The notes under the pieces: model-generated
The model's input: the letters and a program-made list of their open reading frames with translations, nothing else
Told to the model about the DNA's origin: nothing
Databases searched by the model: none
Shown: one piece after another, positions 1 through 5,647 of the stretch
How positions within the stretch are numbered: the stretch's first letter is position 1
Layout of the letters: each line of letters starts with the position of its first letter
NCBI GenBank assembly: GCA_030044345.1
Contig: JASHVY010000411.1
Location: 1 to 7,466 of the forward strand
DNA: 7,466 nucleotides
Reading direction: 5' to 3'
Origin: Acetobacteraceae bacterium
Lineage (GTDB): Bacteria > Pseudomonadota > Alphaproteobacteria > Acetobacterales > Acetobacteraceae
Made by a program: the position numbers and the translations under genes

Positions 1-2
1 TC

Positions 3-1007
3 CAAAGCCTGGGCCTGAGCGAATGGGGCGCGGGCTTCACCTGGGGGAATGTCGCGGGGCTCGATCAGATCCTCTCCTATCAGCTCACGCGCGCCTTCTC
101 CGGCCGCTACACCGCGCATGCCATAAGCTGGAGCGCGCCGCTGCCCTGGCGCGACCAGCTCGTCATCTTCGGCTCTTACGAGCTCCAGGTTCCCGAGATC
201 GCCTCCGGATTCGACGATACCGGCCGCTCAGGCCAGGCGAGCCTGCGCTATGTGCATCCGCTGCCGCGGCTTCCCTGGCTGCGCCAGGGGATCTCGTTCG
301 GCTACGATTTCAAGATCACCAACACCAATCTCGATTTCGGGGGATTCACAGTCTTCTCCGGCGCGGCCGAGATCGACCAGTTTCCGCTGATCTACGCCGC
401 AACGGAGACCGACCCGTTCGGCCGCACCGTGCTCGAGAACGATCTGGTGCTGAGCCCGGGCGGGCTGACCGGATCGAACACCAATACCGCCATGTCCACC
501 CTCGTGCCGGGGGCCATGGCCCGCTATGTCTATGATCGCCTCGCCGTGACGCGGCTGACGGAGCTGCCCAAGAATCTGACCTGGGTGGCGCGGGCGGTGG
601 TGCAGGTTTCCAACCACAATCTGCTCGACAGCGAGCAGCTCGAAGGCGGCGGGCCCGGCAGCGTGCGCGGCTATTTCACCGATACCGCGCTCGGCTCCGA
701 GGGCGAACTGGTCAGCATGGAGATCCGCTCGCCCCCGGTCAGGCCGCTCGGGCTGCTCGGGCTGCATCTGCCGGCGGAGGATGAGGCCCAGCTTGGCGTC
801 TTCTGGGATTACGCTAATCTCTATCAGGTGCAGTCCATACCAGATTTGCAGAACCATGTCGTTCTCGGCTCCGTCGGCCCCGATCTCTCCTATGCGCTCG
901 GCCGTTTCGCGAGCGTGAGCGCAAGCCTGGGCTGGCAATTGCGCCCGCCCCCGGGCACCACCAAGACCGGCGCCTTCGCGCAGGTTTCGCTGATTGCGGG
1001 ATTCTGA
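3..1007 (+). CDS. Two-partner secretion outer-membrane transporter (TpsB; FhaC/ShlB/HecB family), 3' part only
   Basis: The reading frame is open from the window edge and gives 334 residues before TGA at 1005-1007; the true start lies upstream. TpsB proteins are Omp85-superfamily beta-barrels that move a large TpsA exoprotein across the outer membrane. The visible part is all barrel: alternating aromatic/polar strands, the family's conserved loop-6 motif VRGY at 663-674 within SVRGYFTDTALGSEGEL, and a C-terminal strand ending QVSLIAGF with the terminal Phe typical of outer-membrane barrels. Full-length FhaC-type proteins have about 550-580 residues, so roughly 200-250 residues (signal peptide, plug helix, POTRA domains) are missing. 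The stop codon overlaps the ATG of the next gene, which suggests co-translation. The family call rests on motif and barrel pattern read by eye; the cargo is unknown because no TpsA gene lies in the window. Confidence 0.85.
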   Translation, partial: QSLGLSEWGAGFTWGNVAGLDQILSYQLTRAFSGRYTAHAISWSAPLPWRDQLVIFGSYELQVPEIASGFDDTGRSGQASLRYVHPLPRLPWLRQGISFGYDFKITNTNLDFGGFTVFSGAAEIDQFPLIYAATETDPFGRTVLENDLVLSPGGLTGSNTNTAMSTLVPGAMARYVYDRLAVTRLTELPKNLTWVARAVVQVSNHNLLDSEQLEGGGPGSVRGYFTDTALGSEGELVSMEIRSPPVRPLGLLGLHLPAEDEAQLGVFWDYANLYQVQSIPDLQNHVVLGSVGPDLSYALGRFASVSASLGWQLRPPPGTTKTGAFAQVSLIAGF

Positions 1008-1744
1008 TGATGCGGCAAGGATTTCTCTGCACCCTGGTGGCGATGGGGCTTGCCGTCGCGACGGCGCACGCGGCCGCACCCCCCCTGCCCCCGGTTCCCC
1101 CACCGGTTCCCCCACTGGCCCCGCCGCCGACGCAGGCCCCGGCCCCGGCGCAGGTCCCGGCACAGACCCCACTGGCCCCGCAATCTTCTTCCGCCGAGAT
1201 CGATGGCTTCCGCTCGGCGCATTTCGGAATGGACGCGGCTTCGGTGCGCGCGGCGATCGCGGCGGATTTCCATCTTTCCGGCGCCTCGGTGCATGCGGCC
1301 GTGAACCCGGTGCAGCGGACCGACGTGCTGCGCATCCGCGTCCCGGACCTCGTAGCGGGAGGCGGAACGGCGCAGATCGACTATATCTTCGGCTATCGCA
1401 GCCATGCGCTGATCGAGGTGAACATCCTCTGGTCGGCCGCCACCGATTCCAGGATGACGCCGGCGCAACTGGTCGCGAACGGAAGCGCGATCAGCGCCTA
1501 TTTCGCGCGGCAGGGATTTTCACCCCAGGAAACCGTGCAGAACGCGCTCCTTCCGGACGGCAACGTGCTTTTGTTCCGAACCAGGGATGATGCCGGCCGC
1601 GCCGTGGTGCTGATGCTCTCAGGCAAGCGCGCTCCCGATTCCAACGGCAAGGGCGAGACTCTCACGCCCATGGCGCTCGCCCTCGTCTATGCCGCAGACC
1701 CGGCGCATCCGGACGTCTTCTCGCTCAAGAAGGGGTCGTTCTGA
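1007..1744 (+). CDS. Exported proline-rich protein of unknown function
   Basis: This encodes 245 residues. The N-terminus is a clear Sec signal peptide: a short MMRQ n-region, a hydrophobic core FLCTLVAMGLAVAT and a likely cut after AHA near residue 22. A Pro/Ala-rich, probably unstructured linker follows to about residue 60, then a folded domain of about 185 residues beginning EIDGFRSAHFGMD. No lipobox Cys or later membrane segment is seen, so it is probably periplasmic or secreted. I do not recognise the domain. The first ATG shares an A with the upstream TGA (TGATG). A second ATG at 1010 sits 8 nt after GGGA (998-1001) and may be the true start; the difference is one Met. The overlap with the TpsB gene suggests coupling and an envelope or secretion-related role, which is inference. 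Its 3' end overlaps the convergent gene by 20 bp. Confidence 0.85.
   Translation: MMRQGFLCTLVAMGLAVATAHAAAPPLPPVPPPVPPLAPPPTQAPAPAQVPAQTPLAPQSSSAEIDGFRSAHFGMDAASVRAAIAADFHLSGASVHAAVNPVQRTDVLRIRVPDLVAGGGTAQIDYIFGYRSHALIEVNILWSAATDSRMTPAQLVANGSAISAYFARQGFSPQETVQNALLPDGNVLLFRTRDDAGRAVVLMLSGKRAPDSNGKGETLTPMALALVYAADPAHPDVFSLKKGSF
1091..1115 (+). repeat. 12-bp tandem repeat in the proline-rich linker
   Basis: The unit CCGGTTCCCCCA occurs twice in succession (1091-1102 and 1103-1114) and encodes the PVPP-PVPP part of the linker. The surrounding tract from about 1078 to 1190 is C-rich and degenerate-repetitive (Pro/Ala codons), so linker length could vary by slippage in multiples of 12 bp without a frameshift. 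Confidence 0.6.
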
Positions 1745-3623
1745 GCGCGGCGCGCAGCGCGCTCACCTCGCTTCGCAGGCGCTCGATCTCGGCCCGCTCA
1801 TAGCCGAAGGCGGCACGGGCGGCGAATTCGCCGATGAGCGCGCGCTCATCGGCATTGATGTCGCTGCCCGAAAGGTGCGGGCCGAAAAGGGCGACGGCGA
1901 TGCCTTCGGCCTCACCGCCGCGAACAGGCACCGCGAGGCAGGGCGCCTGATCATCCGCGGGCAGGCCGGGGCGCTGCCACTGGCCGCGCGGCAGTGGCAG
2001 TGGCGCGCCGCGGGCGAGGCTTGCGAAAATCTGCGCATCCCTCTCCCGATCGAGCGTGGCAAGCCCGTTCTCTGCCCATCCGATCGAAGGACCGGCGCGG
2101 CGAAGCGCGCCATCGATCCAGCGGAAAACGGCGGCCGAGGACAGCCTGAGCCCTTCCGCCGGGGCTTCGGCGAGCAGCCGGTCGATCGCGGCGAAATCCT
2201 TGCCGTGCAGGATCGCCTCGCCGGCCTCGCGCAGCTCTTCCCGGGCATGATGATAGCGCCGGTTGAAGGCATGGTCGGCGAGATCGACCGAGAGCTCATG
2301 CATGCGGGTGAGGATGAGCAACGTGATCGGCCCGACGATGACCGCCCAAACCCATCCCGGCAAATCGAGGCCCTCCCCATAGGAGGCGAGCGCCTCGTGC
2401 AAATAGAGGACGGGCACGCCAAGGGCCAGCGTGAGCGCGGTGAGGATTGCGCCGCGGCGGAGCGGAATCGCGACGCTGACGACGCGGCGGCGGCGCACCG
2501 CCGTGCCGACGAAATAGGCGATGACGCCATGGAAGAGATAGAGAAGCCCGATCGCGACCTGCGAAGGCAGAGTGCCCCAGAGATCGTAGAGCAGGCCTGA
2601 GGATTGGCTGATCTCGGCGAAGATGAAGGCGGGCAGGCCGATGGCGCAGCCGGCGATCGCCCAGCGCATGCGCTGCTCGTCCTGCGGATTGAGCTCACGC
2701 AGGCGGAGCAGCAGCACGAGGATGGCGGCGAAATCGAGGACATAGCCGGCGAGGAAGGCGGTATCGGTGATCCTCTCGGTCTGAAAGCCGAAAAGATTTC
2801 CGGCGCAGAGCAGCATCACGATGGCGATGGCCGCGCCGAGCCAGGGCAGCGCCGGCTCGAGGCGGCGCCAGAACGGATCGGGTTCCGCGGTCGGGAAGCG
2901 GAAAGCGAAAGCGAAGAGGCCGGCATAGGCGGCGCCCTGCGCCAGCGCCTCGAGAAACTGCTCGGCCAGCAGAACCGGCGGCCAGGGCTGGATCAGGGCA
3001 TAAAAAGCGTAGGTCTGGCCGGGATTGAACCAGATCGCGTAGAGGAAGAATCCCCAGCTCATCCGGCTCGGCCGGGTCCAGACGAGATGGAAGGCGACGG
3101 CGATGAAGAGCGCGCCGACAACGGTATCGGCGAGCAGCACCAACCGGGCAGGCCAGCCGAGCGGCGCGGGCGCGGCGGTGAGATGGACCAGACGTGGGGG
3201 ACCGGCATGCGGCGGCAGGATGGCGAGCGTGATCCTCCGGCCCGGCCGCGTATATTGGAGCCCGCCAAGGCCGCCGAGCAGCGTGACGAGGCTCGCGCAG
3301 GCTGGGCTCTCCGGCGCGGTGCAGCGCATGCGCGCGAGGTCGAGCCGCTCACCCGGAACGAGGCCGGCGCGGGCAGCCGGTGAATCGCGCGCGCTCGCGA
3401 AGGGGGTGACGATGCTGAAGATGACCCCGTCATTGTCCACGGAAAGGCCGAAGGCGGAGAGCGGCTCGGCCACCCGGTAAAGCGCGGGCAAGATGATCGT
3501 CAGCGCCCATCCGGTGAGGACGAGGAGGAGCAGCCGGCCCAGAAAACGATGAAAAAAACGATGGAAACGGCGCTGCGGCATGGTTTGCCGATCCGGGATA
3601 GGAACGATCTCCGCCACTCTCAC
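1725..3623 (-). CDS. Polytopic membrane sensor-like protein: PDZ-like ectodomain, multi-TM region, C-terminal GAF-like domain, no kinase
   Basis: The frame gives 632 residues from a GTG at 3623. An ATG at 3581 (residue 15, 618-residue product) is an attractive alternative because it places MPQRRFHRFFHRF directly before the first membrane helix; neither start has a good ribosome site. Numbering from GTG, the order is: TM1 about 27-49; a periplasmic PDZ-like stretch about 55-150 (SPAARAGLVPGERL, then TRPGRRITLAIL); about nine further hydrophobic segments from 159 to 440; a juxtamembrane region HAFNRRYHHAREELREAGEAIL; a GAF-like domain about 478-609; and a short coiled coil 609-626. TM-PDZ-multi-TM-GAF is the input architecture of some sensor histidine kinases (compare the PDZ-containing ComP type). 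Here the protein ends after the coiled coil, with no H-box, ATP-binding, GGDEF, phosphatase or DNA-binding domain. Ligand and partner are unknown. It is transcribed away from the synthetase genes and toward the secretion pair. Confidence 0.85.
   Translation of the reverse strand: MRVAEIVPIPDRQTMPQRRFHRFFHRFLGRLLLLVLTGWALTIILPALYRVAEPLSAFGLSVDNDGVIFSIVTPFASARDSPAARAGLVPGERLDLARMRCTAPESPACASLVTLLGGLGGLQYTRPGRRITLAILPPHAGPPRLVHLTAAPAPLGWPARLVLLADTVVGALFIAVAFHLVWTRPSRMSWGFFLYAIWFNPGQTYAFYALIQPWPPVLLAEQFLEALAQGAAYAGLFAFAFRFPTAEPDPFWRRLEPALPWLGAAIAIVMLLCAGNLFGFQTERITDTAFLAGYVLDFAAILVLLLRLRELNPQDEQRMRWAIAGCAIGLPAFIFAEISQSSGLLYDLWGTLPSQVAIGLLYLFHGVIAYFVGTAVRRRRVVSVAIPLRRGAILTALTLALGVPVLYLHEALASYGEGLDLPGWVWAVIVGPITLLILTRMHELSVDLADHAFNRRYHHAREELREAGEAILHGKDFAAIDRLLAEAPAEGLRLSSAAVFRWIDGALRRAGPSIGWAENGLATLDRERDAQIFASLARGAPLPLPRGQWQRPGLPADDQAPCLAVPVRGGEAEGIAVALFGPHLSGSDINADERALIGEFAARAAFGYERAEIERLRSEVSALRAALRTTPS
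1742..1765. other. GC-rich hairpin at the convergent gene junction
   Basis: TGAGCGCG (1742-1749) and CGCGCTCA (1758-1765) form a perfect 8-bp stem with an 8-nt loop. The stem begins on the stop codon of the exported-protein gene and lies inside the last codons of the minus-strand gene. No T-run follows on either strand, so it is not a standard intrinsic terminator. It could still slow polymerase where the two transcripts meet, which is inference. Confidence 0.35.
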
Positions 3624-3635
3624 GCCCGGGTCAAG

Positions 3636-3742
3636 CTAGAGCAGGTCACGATGAGCCGGAATCGGCTGATCGCGTGAAGATGCTCGTGAAACAAATCCAT
3701 CGAGCGGTGTGCGCGGGTCCATGGAAGCGCACACCGCTCTAG
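3636..3742 (-). repeat. Interspersed palindromic element A (107 bp, ends CTAGAGC/GCTCTAG)
   Basis: The segment is bounded by a 7-bp inverted pair, CTAGAGC at 3636-3642 and GCTCTAG at 3736-3742. It contains two internal palindromes. One is imperfect, 3649-3672 (AGCCG-gaat-CGGCT core with CGAT/ATCG outer arms and one mismatch). The other is a perfect 13-bp stem, 3702-3714 with 3727-3739, around a 12-nt loop. Read on the minus strand it starts CTCTAGAGCGGTGTGCG, matching the element at 5504 on the plus strand. Intergenic repeats with CTAGAGC-type ends are familiar in alphaproteobacteria, which is how I class it. It fills most of the gap upstream of the minus-strand membrane-protein gene. Confidence 0.6.
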
Positions 3743-3784
3743 AGAAAGCGGGGCGAATATGCCGATCTCCTGTCCATATTTCCT

Positions 3785-3825
3785 ATGTAACCGTCTCTCG
3801 CCTGCTTGACATCGGAATGTAGCCG
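3785..3825 (+). promoter_or_regulatory. Conserved leader block upstream of the first synthetase gene
   Basis: ATGTAACCG (3785-3793) is repeated as ATGTAGCCG (3817-3825), 32 bp apart, about three helical turns. Between them lies CCTGCTTGACATCGG. The same arrangement recurs at 5457-5498 before the second synthetase gene. A dyad ACAT-cgga-ATGT (3809-3820) lies at its right end. TTGACA at 3806-3811 matches a -35 box, but no convincing -10 follows at 16-18 bp. Conservation in both leaders suggests a shared regulator site or promoter; it could also be leftover similarity from the duplication. Confidence 0.4.
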
Positions 3826-3858
3826 CCCCCGTTTCATTCTTTCCCGCCATCGGGGGAT

Positions 3859-3864
3859 GGGGGA
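3859..3864 (+). promoter_or_regulatory. Ribosome binding site of the first synthetase gene
   Basis: GGGGGA ends 8 nt before the ATG at 3873, which supports that start over the in-frame ATG at 3879. Confidence 0.5.
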
Positions 3865-3872
3865 AAGCGCAT

Positions 3873-5411
3873 ATGGGCATGATATTGAGCCTTGCCCGAC
3901 CAGGCGATCGGGCGGTCGCAAGCCGGAAAACCGGCACGCCCGGCTTGCTGGCAGACATTTTCGTGCCCTCTGGCAGGCTTGCTTTCGTCAAGGATGGAGA
4001 TCGCTGGTCCGGGGTGCGTCTGGCGGCGGAGGCGGAGCGGCTTGCCGCAGGGCTCGCCGCCGCGGGCGTGGGCGTGGGCGATCGGGTGGCGCTGCATCTT
4101 CGCAATGGGCCGGAGATCGCGACTGCCTATCTCGCCTGCTTCCGGCTCGGTGCCATTGCCGCGCCGCTCAATCCGGGCTTCGAAACGGCGGAGCTCAACG
4201 CCATGCTGCGGCGGCTGCGGCCGCACCTCTATATCGGGGATGCGGAGCTTTACCGGCGGGTCGCGCCGATCGAGACCGGGGTGCTCGGCGCAGGGGCGCG
4301 CTATGTGGTGGGCGAACCCGAGGATAGGACGGCAGGGAGCTGGGCCTCGCTGCATCTTGATCCGATGCCCGAGATCTTTGGCCAGGTGGATCCGGACGCG
4401 CCCGCCGTTCTTCTCCCGACCTCCGGCACCACCGGAGAGCCCAAGCTCGTCGCGCACAGCCAGGCAACCCTTGCCTGCATGGCGGCGCGAATGGCGAACT
4501 TCCCGATCCTGGCAGGAGATCTCTGCGCTTTCTTCCTGCCGATGACGCATGCCGCGGGCCTGTTCGGCTTCATTGCCAGCCAATGGGTCGGTGCAGCACT
4601 CGTCATGCTGGATGCCGAGGATCCGGCCGCCGTCCTCGATGCCATCGAGACCCATCGCTGCACCTATTTCATCACCTTGCCGATGACGCTCGCAGGCGTC
4701 ATGGAGCGCCAGCATGTCGACCGGCGCGATGTGAGCTCCCTTCGCTTCTGCGCGACGGTGGGGGATGTTTGCCTGCCGGGCCAGCAGCGGGCGTTCCCTT
4801 CCCTTTTCGGGCTGCCGCTCCGCAGCTTCTGGGGGGCGACGGAAGCCTTCGGCTCCTGCACGTACGGGCTGCAGGCGGGCGCGGTGAGTCGTCCGATCCC
4901 CGGTGCCGAGATCCGGCTGGTGGATGAAGAGGATCGGCCGGTGGCGCGCGGTGAGCCCGGGGAAATGAAGCTGCGCGGTCCGCATATCGCGCTCGGCTAC
5001 TGGAACGGGCCAGGAGAATGGAGCGGCTTCGCGGATGGCTGGTACCGGACCGGTGATATCATGCGCGAGGACGAGGACGGAAATCTCTGGTTCGTCGCAC
5101 GGGCGAAGGACCTGATCCTGCGCGCGGGGGCGAGCATCTCTCCGGTTGAGGTGGAGCAGGCCCTGGCCGAGCACTCCTGTGTTCGTGATGCCGGTGTGGT
5201 GGGCCTGCCGGACCCGGTTTTCGGCCGGAGAGTCGTGGGTTTCGTGCAGCTCAAGAAAGGGATCGGGGTGGAGCGGCTGGAGGATATCCTGCGCGCGACC
5301 TCCGCCCGGCTGGCAGATCACAAGATGCCGGAGCGGTTGTTGCCGGTCGCTGCGATTCCGCGCAACGGCCTCGGCAAGATTGATCGCGCACGGCTCGCCC
5401 GGATGGCCTGA
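3873..5411 (+). CDS. AMP-binding (adenylate-forming) acyl-CoA synthetase-like enzyme, paralog 1
   Basis: This 512-residue protein belongs to the ANL superfamily, which activates a carboxylate with ATP to an acyl-adenylate and usually passes it to CoA. Motifs in order: the phosphate loop TSGTTGEPK at 183-191; FLPMTHAAG at 221-229; FWGATE at 319-324 (A5, Glu324); GWYRTGD at 389-395 with ATP-ribose-binding Asp395; the hinge region ARAKDLILRAG from 409 with Arg410; and NGLGKIDR at 498-505 with the catalytic Lys502. Length is normal and no membrane segment or signal is seen, so it is cytoplasmic. Oddities: the hinge has Ala409 where most members have Gly, and PKL replaces PKG after the phosphate loop. 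The substrate cannot be read from the sequence, and no carrier protein, thioesterase or beta-oxidation gene lies nearby. It is followed after 236 bp by a close paralog with its own leader. Confidence 0.92.
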   Translation: MGMILSLARPGDRAVASRKTGTPGLLADIFVPSGRLAFVKDGDRWSGVRLAAEAERLAAGLAAAGVGVGDRVALHLRNGPEIATAYLACFRLGAIAAPLNPGFETAELNAMLRRLRPHLYIGDAELYRRVAPIETGVLGAGARYVVGEPEDRTAGSWASLHLDPMPEIFGQVDPDAPAVLLPTSGTTGEPKLVAHSQATLACMAARMANFPILAGDLCAFFLPMTHAAGLFGFIASQWVGAALVMLDAEDPAAVLDAIETHRCTYFITLPMTLAGVMERQHVDRRDVSSLRFCATVGDVCLPGQQRAFPSLFGLPLRSFWGATEAFGSCTYGLQAGAVSRPIPGAEIRLVDEEDRPVARGEPGEMKLRGPHIALGYWNGPGEWSGFADGWYRTGDIMREDEDGNLWFVARAKDLILRAGASISPVEVEQALAEHSCVRDAGVVGLPDPVFGRRVVGFVQLKKGIGVERLEDILRATSARLADHKMPERLLPVAAIPRNGLGKIDRARLARMA

Positions 5412-5429
5412 GCGCCTGTTTGGGAATGG
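5412..5429 (+). repeat. Post-stop motif shared with the second synthetase gene
   Basis: Directly after TGA, GCGCCTGTTTGGGAATGG matches the sequence following the other paralog's stop (7184-7201) except at two or three positions. A third, inverted relative lies at 7407-7425. It therefore looks like a decayed end of the element at 7184-7425, or flanking DNA carried along in the gene duplication. Confidence 0.5.
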
Positions 5430-5456
5430 CATCGGGCCGCGCGCGTAATGTTTCTG

Positions 5457-5498
5457 ATGTAGCCGTTCCTGCTCCTGCCCGACATCGGGCTGTAGTCC
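5457..5498 (+). promoter_or_regulatory. Conserved leader block upstream of the second synthetase gene
   Basis: ATGTAGCCG (5457-5465) and CTGTAGTCC (5490-5498) sit 33 bp apart around CCTGCCCGACATCGG, the counterpart of 3785-3825 with a 1-bp length difference. Here the -35-like TTGACA reads CCGACA, so the shared part is GACATCGG with the flanking TGTAG words rather than a sigma-70 hexamer. It lies about 150 bp before the gene instead of about 50, because a hairpin element intervenes. Confidence 0.4.
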
Positions 5499-5503
5499 CT
5501 CCT

Positions 5504-5548
5504 CTCTAGAGCGGGATGCGTTCGCTCCCGCTCACGTATCCCGCTCTC
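5504..5548 (+). repeat. Interspersed hairpin element B (CTCTAGAGCGG family)
   Basis: CTCTAGAG (5504-5511) leads into a 12-bp stem, 5509-5520 with 5535-5546, with one G-T wobble and a 14-nt loop. The opening CTCTAGAGCGGGATGCG matches the minus-strand reading of the element ending at 3744 except at two stem positions. Both changes are compensated in the opposite arm. It sits immediately after the conserved leader block, as if inserted there. Confidence 0.6.
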
Positions 5549-5560
5549 GCCTTTTGTTTT
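5509..5560 (+). terminator. Possible intrinsic terminator after synthetase paralog 1
   Basis: The GC-rich 12-bp stem of hairpin element B is followed 5 nt later by TTTTGTTTT (5552-5560), the layout of a Rho-independent terminator about 100 bp past the first gene's stop. If it works, the second gene needs a start site of its own downstream, or read-through from the conserved block is attenuated. The gap between stem and T-run is slightly long, so confidence is moderate. Confidence 0.4.
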
Positions 5561-5632
5561 CCCACGTGATTCAGACCTGCGGTGATTCCACCTCGCGTCA
5601 TCACGCTCCAGCCCTCTGTCGTGAGCGAAGGC

Positions 5633-5640
5633 AGGAAAGG
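5633..5640 (+). promoter_or_regulatory. Ribosome binding site fixing the second synthetase start
   Basis: AGGAAAGG ends 7 nt before the ATG at 5648. It favours this start over an in-frame GTG at 5582, which would add 22 residues with no counterpart in the paralog. Confidence 0.65.
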
Positions 5641-5647
5641 CGCGCTC

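Noticed and set aside
228..1172. Minus-strand open frame (314 codons) across the transporter and exported-protein genes
   Set aside because: It spans two genes supported by a barrel motif and a signal peptide. Its own translation is low-complexity Gly/Pro/Arg with no recognisable domain.
1689..2600. Plus-strand open frame (303 codons) opposite the membrane-protein gene
   Set aside because: Charged, low-complexity translation typical of the antisense of a hydrophobic GC-rich gene; the minus-strand reading has coherent membrane helices.
3806..3834. Sigma-70 promoter with TTGACA at 3806
   Set aside because: The -35 hexamer is perfect, but the bases 16-18 bp downstream (around CCGTTT) do not resemble a -10 box and the hexamer is not kept in the second leader. 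Noted under the leader block rather than called as a promoter.
3834..5432. Very long minus-strand open frame (532 codons) opposite synthetase paralog 1
   Set aside because: It is the antisense of a clear ANL enzyme with all motifs. The translation is Arg/His/Pro-rich without domains, and a similar antisense frame lies opposite paralog 2, as expected from high-GC codon bias.
5582..5647. GTG at 5582 as the start of synthetase paralog 2
   Set aside because: It lacks a ribosome site, and the extra 22 residues have no match in paralog 1. The ATG at 5648 has AGGAAAGG and gives matching lengths.
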